NCBI RefSeq assembly: GCF_003063475.1
Contig: NZ_NESP01000001.1
Location: 1,426,001-1,490,000 of the forward strand
DNA from: Limnohabitans curvus
Lineage (GTDB): Bacteria; Pseudomonadota; Gammaproteobacteria; Burkholderiales; Burkholderiaceae_C
DNA length: 64,000 bases
Direction of reading: 5' to 3'
Shown piece by piece: positions 57,127 to 64,000 of the stretch; within the stretch, counting starts at the first letter, position 1; every line of letters begins with the position of its first letter. Position numbers and translations under genes: made by a program. The notes beneath the pieces were generated by a model. The model was not told the origin of the DNA, searched no databases, and was given only the letters and a program-made list of their open reading frames with translations.

Positions 57127-60100
57127 TTAGGCGTTGGCTTTGCTGTTTATCGTTGGCGCTTTCGGTGTTGAAAACCACGACACATAAAGGGCCGGCAGCA
57201 CCACCAGCGTCAACAACGTGGCGGTGACCAAGCCGCCAATCACCACGATTGCCAAAGGGCGTTGGGTTTCGGAGCCGATGTCATGACTCAACGCCATGGG
57301 CAGCAAACCCAGTGCGGCGAGCATGGCTGTCATTAAGACGGTGCGTAGACGTTGCAATGCACCCTCCTTGACGGCCTCAATCACGGTGTAGCCCGCATTG
57401 CGCAACTGTTGGAAGACCGAAAGCATAACCACGCCATTGAGCACGGCTTGGCCCGATAGCGCAATAAAACCAATGGCGGCTGACACGGACAGCGGAATGC
57501 TAAAAATCCATAGCGCCGCAAAACCGCCAATCAATGCGAGCGGCACGTTGATCAAAATCAAACCCGCAGTTTTGAACGAACCAAACGCGTCGAACAGCAA
57601 CACGAAAATCAGCAGCAGCGAAATTGGCACCACCACGCCCAAGCGTTGCATGGCGCGCTCTTGGTTTTCAAACTCACCGGACCAAGTGACGGCGTAGCTG
57701 TCGGCAATCTTCACGTTCTTTTCGACACGTGCCTTCATGTCTGCCACGACCGAGCCCATGTCGCGGCCCTTCACAAAAATACCAATCGCCATGGTCCGTC
57801 GGCCGGCTTCTCGGGCGATGTTCATCGCGCCGCTGCCTTGCCGAATCGTGGCCACGTTTTCTAGCGTGGCGTAGCCACCGCCAGGCAGAGCGATGGGGGT
57901 GGCTGGTAAGTTGATGACCGAGCGTCGGTCACTAGCCAAGCGCAGTACCACGGTGAACTTGCGCTCCCCCTCCCAAATTTGGGTGGTGGCGCGACCGGCC
58001 AAAGCAGACTCAATCACGTCTTGAATGTCACCCACGTTGAGTCCCAATCGTGCGGCGCGGTCACGGTCGATGTCGACGATGAGTTGTGGCACTTCACCCA
58101 ATCGGTCAATCTCAGCACGCTGTACACCTACGACTTGTTTGAACTCACGTTGCATGGCTTCGGTGGTTCGACGCAGTTCATCTAAGTCGTCTCCCGAAAC
58201 CTTCACCACGATCTGCCCTTTGATTTGCGAAATTGACTCCAACACGTTGTCACGAATGGGCATCGAAAATGCAGGGTCTACGCCCGGAATAATCGCCAGC
58301 TTTTGGTCCATTTCTTCAATCAGCAAATCGCGTGTCATGCCTTTGCGCCATTCTTCAGCGGGCTTCACGTCTACAAACACCTCGGCCATGCTGAGTGTTT
58401 TAGGGTCGGTGCCGTCTTCCGGTTGACCGGCCTTGGAGACCACGGTACGCACTTCAGGAATGGTCAGCAGTTGTACGCGCGCTTTGCGCAGCACTTTGGC
58501 GGCTTCTTCTTGTGACACGCTGGCAGGCATGTCCCAGTTCACCCAGAACGTGCCTTCGTTCAGTTCAGGTAAGAACTCAGAGCCCAAACTGGCTGCCGCT
58601 AAAACAGAAATGGCAAATCCACTCAGGGCGATGCCCACCACTTTGCGAGGTTTTTCAAGTGCCCAGTTCAGCACGGGTTCGTACACCCGCTTGGCCCACG
58701 ACACCAGGCCGTTGTCGCCGTGCGGAATGCCTTTACGCAGCATCCAATAGGCCAGCAGTGGGACCAAGGTCAACGAAAAAATGAGCGAGCCCACCAGTGC
58801 TGTGGTCACGGATAGCGCCATAGGCTGAAAAATTCGGCCCTCGTGGCGTTGTAGTGCAAAGATAGGAATGTGCGCGGCGATGATGATGAGCATCGAGAAC
58901 AACGTAGGGCGACCCACTTCGTTGGCCGCGTTGGTGATGAGCGTGCGACGCTCTTTCTCGTTCATGCCTTCACCGCGTTCGGCCAAGCGGTGCATGATGT
59001 TTTCAATCACGATCACCGCACCATCCACGATGATGCCGAAGTCCATCGCGCCTAAACTGAGTAAGTTGGCGGGCACACCCAAAATTTTGAGCCCCAAGAA
59101 GGTAGATAGCAGGGCAAGTGGAATGACGACGACCACCGCGAGCGAAGCGCGCATGTTGGACAAGAACAAATACAGCACCAGCGACACCAGTAGCGCGCCT
59201 TCGACCAAGTTTTTAAACACGGTGGTGAGGGTCTTGCCCATCAACCATGTGCGGTCGTAAAACGGCACGATCTGCACGCCCTTGGGTAGCACGCGTTCGT
59301 TGAGGTCAATCAGTTTTTCTTTGATGCCCTTGAGCACCACGCTGGGGTTCTCGCCCTTGCGCATGATGATGATGCCGGTGACTACATCGTCGTCTAAGTC
59401 TTGACCGACGGTGCCCAAACGAGGTACTGCGCCAATGGCGATGGTCGCTACATCCTTTACCAGTACAGGGGTGTTACCGCGTGCAGTGACCACGATGTTG
59501 CCAATGTCTTGCGCCGAATGCAGCAAGCCAATGCCACGAATGGCGAACTGTTGTGCGCCTTGGGCTACATAGCTACCCCCCGCGTTTGAGTTGCCACGGC
59601 CCATGGCATCTTGCAAATCTTGCAGCGTGAGTTTGTAGGCGCGCAGCTTTTGCATGTCGGGCTGCACTTCGTACTGTTTGATGTAGCCGCCCATGCCCAC
59701 GACGTCGGCCACACCTGGAATTTGGCGCAACGCTCTCTCGACGGTCCAGTCTTGGATGGTGCGCAGCTCGGTAGATGTCTTGCCATCGCCCTTGAGGCGG
59801 TAACGCATCACTTCACCCACGGGGGTCGCGTTGGGCATGACATTGGCTTGCACGCCTGTGGGTAAGTCCACGCTGCTTAAGCGTTCATTGACCTGTTGAC
59901 GGGCGAGGTTCACCTCGGCCTTGTCGTCGTACGTGACGACGGTGAACGACAAACCAAACTGCGTGTGTGAGAACACGCGAATTGAGTTGGGCAAGCCAGA
60001 CAGCGCGACTTCAATGGGCAAAGACACTTCTTTTTCCACCTCTTCGGCGGCACGGCCAGGGTAGAGCGCAATCACCGTGACTTGGGTGTCGGTGACGTCA

Positions 60101-60216
60101 GGGAAGGCTTCAACAGACAGGTTTTTAAAAGCAAATACGCCCGCCATCACAAACAGCAGTGTGCCCAACAGAATGAAGAGCGGCTGGTTCAGCGCATAGT
60201 CAATGAGGCGCTTCAT
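57127..60216 (-). CDS. czcA: Heavy-metal efflux RND transporter, CzcA family
   Basis: A 1029-residue inner-membrane proton-driven exporter. Twelve membrane helices and two periplasmic loops are evident. Helix 4 carries GAMDFGIIVDGAVIVIEN with D392, D398 and E405, the triad equivalent to CzcA D402/D408/E415 needed for divalent cation transport. Start and end motifs (KRLIDYALNQPLFILLG) fit the family. It overlaps the membrane-fusion gene by four bases. No CzcC outer-membrane gene is adjacent. The metal (Zn, Co, Cd or Ni) cannot be set from sequence; the helix-4 triad argues against a Cu/Ag CusA type. Confidence 0.9.
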   Translation of the reverse strand: MKRLIDYALNQPLFILLGTLLFVMAGVFAFKNLSVEAFPDVTDTQVTVIALYPGRAAEEVEKEVSLPIEVALSGLPNSIRVFSHTQFGLSFTVVTYDDKAEVNLARQQVNERLSSVDLPTGVQANVMPNATPVGEVMRYRLKGDGKTSTELRTIQDWTVERALRQIPGVADVVGMGGYIKQYEVQPDMQKLRAYKLTLQDLQDAMGRGNSNAGGSYVAQGAQQFAIRGIGLLHSAQDIGNIVVTARGNTPVLVKDVATIAIGAVPRLGTVGQDLDDDVVTGIIIMRKGENPSVVLKGIKEKLIDLNERVLPKGVQIVPFYDRTWLMGKTLTTVFKNLVEGALLVSLVLYLFLSNMRASLAVVVVIPLALLSTFLGLKILGVPANLLSLGAMDFGIIVDGAVIVIENIMHRLAERGEGMNEKERRTLITNAANEVGRPTLFSMLIIIAAHIPIFALQRHEGRIFQPMALSVTTALVGSLIFSLTLVPLLAYWMLRKGIPHGDNGLVSWAKRVYEPVLNWALEKPRKVVGIALSGFAISVLAAASLGSEFLPELNEGTFWVNWDMPASVSQEEAAKVLRKARVQLLTIPEVRTVVSKAGQPEDGTDPKTLSMAEVFVDVKPAEEWRKGMTRDLLIEEMDQKLAIIPGVDPAFSMPIRDNVLESISQIKGQIVVKVSGDDLDELRRTTEAMQREFKQVVGVQRAEIDRLGEVPQLIVDIDRDRAARLGLNVGDIQDVIESALAGRATTQIWEGERKFTVVLRLASDRRSVINLPATPIALPGGGYATLENVATIRQGSGAMNIAREAGRRTMAIGIFVKGRDMGSVVADMKARVEKNVKIADSYAVTWSGEFENQERAMQRLGVVVPISLLLIFVLLFDAFGSFKTAGLILINVPLALIGGFAALWIFSIPLSVSAAIGFIALSGQAVLNGVVMLSVFQQLRNAGYTVIEAVKEGALQRLRTVLMTAMLAALGLLPMALSHDIGSETQRPLAIVVIGGLVTATLLTLVVLPALYVSWFSTPKAPTINSKANA

Positions 60217-61481
60217 TTTTGACCTGCACCGCGGGCGGGAACGGCAGAGCCGGGAGCTGGGGTGTGTTGCATGGCTTCATCTTGAGCGTTGCGGAATTCG
60301 CGGGCCAGCAGCAAGCTGTTTTCTTTCACCACCAACTCGTTGGCTTGTACGCCATCAACGATGAGCACTTCTTGCAGGCCTTCATAGCCCAGCTTGACGC
60401 GGCGGGGTTCGAACACGCCAGGTTCGGTTTGTACATAAGCCCATTGCTCGGTACCGCGCAGCTGTACGGCGCTTGCGGGCACCAAAACGCCAGCGGCCAG
60501 TTTGCGCTCGATGCGGGCGGTGCCCAGCATTTCGGCTTTGAGCAAACGCTGGGCGTTGTCGATGACGGCGCGCACTTTGATAGATCGGGTGTTGCTGTCG
60601 ATAAAGTCACCTGCCGCGGTGATCTTGGCCTCAAAGGTTTGGCCTGGGAAGTTCGGCAGTGTTAAAGAAATTTTGGTGCCGGGTTTGAGGGATGCGGTGT
60701 CAGACTCGCGGGCATCAATTTGCACCCATAGCACGCCGGGGTCGCTGACCACAAACAGGGCTTGGTTGCCTGGGCCGCCTTGGTCGGGGCGCACTTCTTG
60801 GCCCGCGCTCAGGTTGCGCTCGACCACCACCCCACGCACGGTGGCCGCCAGGCCTAGCTGTTGGTTCACACCATTGGTGCTGCCATACATACGTGTGCGT
60901 GCTTGCGCGCGTGCCAGTTCGGCTTTGGCGCGGAGCGCGTCGGCTTCGGTGGCATCCAGTTCTTTGCGAGAGATCACGTCGGCTTCAAACAAGGTTTGGT
61001 GACGGACCAAGGCGCGGTCGGCCACTTGAGCGTCAGCCATGGCTTTGGCCGTGTCAGCCTGGGCCGCGCCAAATTCTGGCGATGCCAAGGTGGCCAATAC
61101 TTGACCGGCATTGACGGTTTGACCAATGTCAGCATTGAGTGTGAGGACGCGCCCCGCGAATGCGGGGTAGATCCGCTGGGTGCGCTCTTCGTTCCAGACC
61201 AAGCGGGCGGGTAATTCAATGGTCACGCTCTCGGCGGCCTTGGCTTCAATGGTGCTGAGTAAAGCCAGCTGTGGGTGGCCTGCGGGAAAGCGCAGTTGTT
61301 GACCTTGCACGATAGGCTGAGGCGCGGGTGGTTTGGTGGGGGCTTCTTGGTTTAGCAAGGCATAGGCCAGCACCAGAAGTGCGACGACACCGCCTGCTGC
61401 GCTGTAGCGCTTGGCGGGGGTGTCTAACAAGGTTCGGGAGGCTTGGCGCAAGCGGTCTTGCAGGTTCTGTCGTATGCTCAT
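60213..61481 (-). CDS. czcB: RND efflux membrane-fusion protein, CzcB family
   Basis: A 422-residue periplasmic adaptor linked to the inner membrane by an N-terminal helix (SAAGGVVALLVLAYALLN, about 27-44). It has a barrel-sandwich with FAGRVLTLNADIGQTVNAGQVLATL and a helical hairpin with Ala/Glu-rich heptads (about 140-200). The beta-barrel and MP domains follow, with VPASAVQL. Overlap with czcA shows an operon. It is divergent from the response regulator, with 20 bases between the start codons. Confidence 0.9.
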   Translation of the reverse strand: MSIRQNLQDRLRQASRTLLDTPAKRYSAAGGVVALLVLAYALLNQEAPTKPPAPQPIVQGQQLRFPAGHPQLALLSTIEAKAAESVTIELPARLVWNEERTQRIYPAFAGRVLTLNADIGQTVNAGQVLATLASPEFGAAQADTAKAMADAQVADRALVRHQTLFEADVISRKELDATEADALRAKAELARAQARTRMYGSTNGVNQQLGLAATVRGVVVERNLSAGQEVRPDQGGPGNQALFVVSDPGVLWVQIDARESDTASLKPGTKISLTLPNFPGQTFEAKITAAGDFIDSNTRSIKVRAVIDNAQRLLKAEMLGTARIERKLAAGVLVPASAVQLRGTEQWAYVQTEPGVFEPRRVKLGYEGLQEVLIVDGVQANELVVKENSLLLAREFRNAQDEAMQHTPAPGSAVPARGAGQK

Positions 61482-61501
61482 AGACAGGTTTATCGTTCAT
61501 C

Positions 61502-62233
61502 GTGGCTGACCAGCCCCTGACTTCATATTTCTTTGGGCCTCACTTGCGAATTTTGTTGATTGAAGACGACGCCGTGTTGCAAGCGGTGATGCTGCGCAGC
61601 CTCAGCGATGCGGGTCATCGCGTGGACGCTGCAAGCCATTTGGAAGATGGCGCGCACTTCTGGCAAGTGCAGGCCTATGACGCGGTATTGCTGGATTTGA
61701 ATTTGCCGCTCAACGGCCAGCCCCATGCCCAACAAGGCAGTGGTTTGCAGCTTTTGCGCGAAGCGCGTGCCCGTGGCGACCGCACACCGGTGCTGGTGTT
61801 GACGGCGCGTAACCGTACTGACGAACGCATTGCCGGCTTAGACGCTGGTGCAGACGACTACCTTGGCAAACCCTTTGATTTGGAAGAGGTGGAGGCCCGT
61901 TTGCGCGCCTTGGTTCGCCGCAGTCAGGGCGTGGATGATGAGGTGCAAGTGGGGCAGTTGCGCTTGCACCGCAAGCACCATCGTATTTTTTTGGGGGATG
62001 CTGATTTGGCCTTGCCCGCGCGTGAGTTTGAGGTGCTGTGCGAGCTGATGACGCCACCGGGTCGCGCCGTGAGCAAGCGTGTGTTGTCAGACAAACTTTC
62101 GGGATTTGATGAGGCGCTGGGTGACAACGCCTTAGAGGCTTTCATTTCCAGGTTGCGTAAAAAATTGGCAGACAGCGGTGCCACCATTCGCACCTTGCGC
62201 GGGATTGGCTATGTTTTGGAAGAGCAGCCATGA
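61502..62233 (+). CDS. Response regulator, OmpR family, with an insertion beside the phosphorylation site
   Basis: A 243-residue regulator. The receiver domain has RILLIEDDAVLQAVM and phosphoacceptor D65 (numbered from GTG) in VLLDLNLP, then an extra stretch of about eight residues (NGQPHAQQ) before GSGLQLLREARARG. The conserved KPFDLEE follows, and a winged helix with DNALEAFISRLRKKL and RTLRGIGYVLEEQ. GTG at 61502 leaves a 13-residue N-terminal addition; TTG at 61544 just before RILLIEDD is an alternative. It overlaps the kinase gene by four bases and is divergent from czcB, so it probably controls czcBA. Confidence 0.88.
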   Translation: MADQPLTSYFFGPHLRILLIEDDAVLQAVMLRSLSDAGHRVDAASHLEDGAHFWQVQAYDAVLLDLNLPLNGQPHAQQGSGLQLLREARARGDRTPVLVLTARNRTDERIAGLDAGADDYLGKPFDLEEVEARLRALVRRSQGVDDEVQVGQLRLHRKHHRIFLGDADLALPAREFEVLCELMTPPGRAVSKRVLSDKLSGFDEALGDNALEAFISRLRKKLADSGATIRTLRGIGYVLEEQP

Positions 62234-63624
62234 AAGCCACGCACAGCAAACCCTCGTTGCGCAACCGTTTGTTGCGTCATGTCTTGGTGCCGCTGGCGGT
62301 GACGTGGTTGCTGGGCTCTGCGTTGGTCGTGGGCATTGCTTCTTACTTTGCACAACAGGCGTTTGACCGTGCTTTGCTAGACGATGCTTATTTGGTGGCC
62401 AGCCATGTACGTCGTGTGACGGGCGAGTCAGGCGCGTTGGATTTGAGCCTCTCCGCCCAAGAGATGAGCACGGTTTTGTTTGACCAAAGTGAATCGTTGT
62501 ATTTTGCGGTGCTCAGCCCCAGTGGTGCTTTGTTGGCGGGTCACGCCGGGTTGCGTCCGCCGCAGTTTGACGACAATTTAAAACCGCATTTCGATGCCAT
62601 TGAATACCAAGGCCGTGTGTTGCGCAGCGTCACCATTTACCGCGAGCATCCGGGTAATTTTTATGTGGTGATGGCTCAAACCACGGCCAGCCGCGACCAC
62701 TTGTTGCAGCGCTTGCTCACGTTTTCTATTGTTCCGCAACTGCTGTTGCTCATGGGCTTGGCCGCTTGGCTGCAGCGCGCGATTGAAGACGATTTGGTGC
62801 CGCTCGCTGACCTTGAACATGCCGTGGGCCGCCGTGACGCGCGTGACCTAACCCCTGTGCCTGTCAGCGCCACCACGCGAGATGTGCAACGCTTGGGTCA
62901 AGCCATCAATGCGTTGTTGGGGCGCATTGCGCACAGCGTGCAAGCGCAGCGCGAGTTCTCGGGCAATGTCGCGCATGAGTTGCGCACGCCTCTCGCTGGC
63001 ATTCGTGCTTTGGCCGATTACGGCCTGCGTCAAAACGACCCGCAGGTGTGGCGCGAGCAGCTGCTTGGCATTGCACAAAGCCAAGAACGGGCCAGCCACT
63101 TGGTCGACCAGTTGTTGGCGTTGGCCTTGGCCGATGAGGCGCAACACACCTTAGAACAAATGCCTGTCGCCATTGATGCGCTGGTGGGCGAAGCGGTGTT
63201 GCGCTTTTTGCCCCGAGCCGATGCTGCTGGTGTTGACCTGGGTGCGCGTGGCATTGAACAACCCGTGTGGGCGTTTGCCAATGCGGCTTTGATAGAAGGC
63301 GTGTTGAATAATTTGCTCGACAACGCCTTGCGTTATGGCCGCGCGCCTGATGGCGAAAGCCACATCACGGTGTCGGTGGTGGATGCCCCGCAAGCCGTGG
63401 TGTTGGCCGTGATTGACAACGGCCCCGGCGTTTCGCCCGAGCAGCTCAAAAAACTCACGCAACGCTGGGTGCAAGGCTCGGCCGGTGAGGCACTCAAAGA
63501 AGGCTCGGGTTTGGGCTTGGCCATCGTCAGCGAGTATGTGCGTTTGCTCGGCGCCAAGGTGACCATGCAAACCGAAAGCCCCCACGGCTTGCGGGTGAGC
63601 ATCACCTTGAACAAGCCCTTGTAA
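62230..63624 (+). CDS. Sensor histidine kinase, QseC/TctE-like
   Basis: A 464-residue membrane kinase with a first helix at about 18-40, a periplasmic domain of about 130 residues, a second helix near 165-185, and HAMP. The phosphoacceptor is H249 in [10 protein letters not shown]. The ATPase has N box [11 protein letters not shown]1 DNGPGVS and G2 [10 protein letters not shown]. Four-base overlap with the response regulator makes the pair an operon. Divergent placement from czcBA suggests metal sensing, but no metal-binding motif is evident in the periplasmic domain, so the signal is inferred only. Confidence 0.91.
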   Translation: MKATHSKPSLRNRLLRHVLVPLAVTWLLGSALVVGIASYFAQQAFDRALLDDAYLVASHVRRVTGESGALDLSLSAQEMSTVLFDQSESLYFAVLSPSGALLAGHAGLRPPQFDDNLKPHFDAIEYQGRVLRSVTIYREHPGNFYVVMAQTTASRDHLLQRLLTFSIVPQLLLLMGLAAWLQRAIEDDLVPLADLEHAVGRRDARDLTPVPVSATTRDVQRLGQAINALLGRIAHSVQAQREFSGNVAHELRTPLAGIRALADYGLRQNDPQVWREQLLGIAQSQERASHLVDQLLALALADEAQHTLEQMPVAIDALVGEAVLRFLPRADAAGVDLGARGIEQPVWAFANAALIEGVLNNLLDNALRYGRAPDGESHITVSVVDAPQAVVLAVIDNGPGVSPEQLKKLTQRWVQGSAGEALKEGSGLGLAIVSEYVRLLGAKVTMQTESPHGLRVSITLNKPL

Positions 63625-63698
63625 AATCGCCCCCTCGGCTAAAAGGGCGGCGCACAACCCTGAGGCCTCGCACTTGTGCACACCCAAAGGTTGGTTTT

Positions 63699-64000
63699 AT
63701 GTTGTACCCCCAAGAGTTTGATGTCATCGTCGTAGGCGGTGGTCACGCTGGCACCGAAGCCGCGTTGGCCGCTGCACGCATGGGGGCTAAAACTTTACTC
63801 TTAAGTCACAACATCGAAACCTTGGGCCAGATGAGCTGCAACCCGTCTATCGGCGGCATCGGTAAAGGCCACTTGGTCAAAGAGGTGGACGCTTTGGGCG
63901 GTGCCATGGCCTTGGCCACTGACGAGTCGGGCATCCAGTTCCGCATCCTCAACAGCTCCAAAGGCCCAGCCGTGCGCGCCACCCGCGCACAAGCCGATCG
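63699..64000 (+). CDS. mnmG: tRNA modification flavoenzyme MnmG (GidA), start only
   Basis: The FAD-binding partner of MnmE. About 100 N-terminal residues are present before the window ends, with [21 protein letters not shown] (the FAD dinucleotide fold) and [27 protein letters not shown] at 63699 follows a weak AAAGG site eight bases upstream. A TAAAAT box near 63622 lies inside the end of the kinase gene and could be its promoter. Confidence 0.96.
   Translation, partial: MLYPQEFDVIVVGGGHAGTEAALAAARMGAKTLLLSHNIETLGQMSCNPSIGGIGKGHLVKEVDALGGAMALATDESGIQFRILNSSKGPAVRATRAQAD

Overview
The window is ordinary chromosomal DNA of a betaproteobacterium, order Burkholderiales, most likely a Comamonadaceae member of the Limnohabitans/Rhodoferax type. 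The clues are moderately high GC with strong third-position bias, the Burkholderiales-style replication-origin block, TctDE/QseBC-like two-component systems and Comamonadaceae-like protein sequences. I saw no insertion sequence, prophage, integrase, CRISPR array, tRNA or rRNA. No gap between genes exceeds about 300 bases; the largest are about 190-230 bases and are described. Genus is an inference from memory of protein sequences and was not searched.

Layout. 1-4.4 kb: recX (cut by the window edge), recA, a MarR regulator and a two-component pair. 4.4-13.8 kb: an iron block with a divergent ferric-iron ABC transporter (fbpC / fbpB-fbpA, Fur box before fbpA), then a siderophore receptor followed by piuC-tonB-exbB-exbD-hemP in one tight run. 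13.9-16.2 kb: ahpC-ahpF peroxide defence. 16.3-18 kb (minus): a SET-domain methyltransferase, birA and a small membrane protein. 18-22.9 kb: topB with a C-terminal SWIB domain, then metX-metW. 22.9-29.4 kb: rsmE and amgK (minus), divergent from lptD-surA-rsmA. 29.5-35 kb (minus): an orphan barstar-like gene, maeB, pepP and murU. 35.1-39.4 kb: tkt and two tandem GAPDH genes. 39.5-44.4 kb: a GDT1-family exporter divergent from amtB, an RRM RNA-binding protein with a structured leader, and kdsD-kdsC-lptC. 44.4-54 kb: the replication-origin block, mnmE-yidC-yidD-rnpA-rpmH on minus and dnaA-dnaN-gyrB on plus, with DnaA boxes on both sides of dnaA. 54-63.6 kb: metal handling (Spy-like protein, CopZ-like chaperone, CopA ATPase, a CzcBA-type RND pump and a two-component system). 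63.7 kb to the end: start of mnmG.

How the genes work together. The iron block can bring in iron in two ways: FbpABC across the inner membrane, and the receptor energised by TonB-ExbBD. The ahpCF peroxidase next door fits iron-linked oxidative stress. AmgK and MurU are two steps of the same muropeptide-recycling route but sit about 10 kb apart. LptD, SurA, LptC, KdsC and KdsD all serve outer-membrane biogenesis. The metal cluster handles copper (CopZ/CopA) and probably divalent cations (CzcBA).

I did not find one obviously new multi-gene system. The most unusual signals are regulatory or architectural. They are an RRM-protein mRNA leader whose ribosome-binding site is fully paired, several genes whose -10 box sits 5-6 bases before the start codon (likely leaderless mRNAs), a GG-N10-GC sigma54-like promoter among GGTGC repeats before amtB, a Z-DNA-prone tract before topB, a CTA-triplet tract beside DnaA boxes, a His-rich tail on FbpC, a histone-like lysine tail on the SET protein, and tandem GAPDH genes with near-identical patches.
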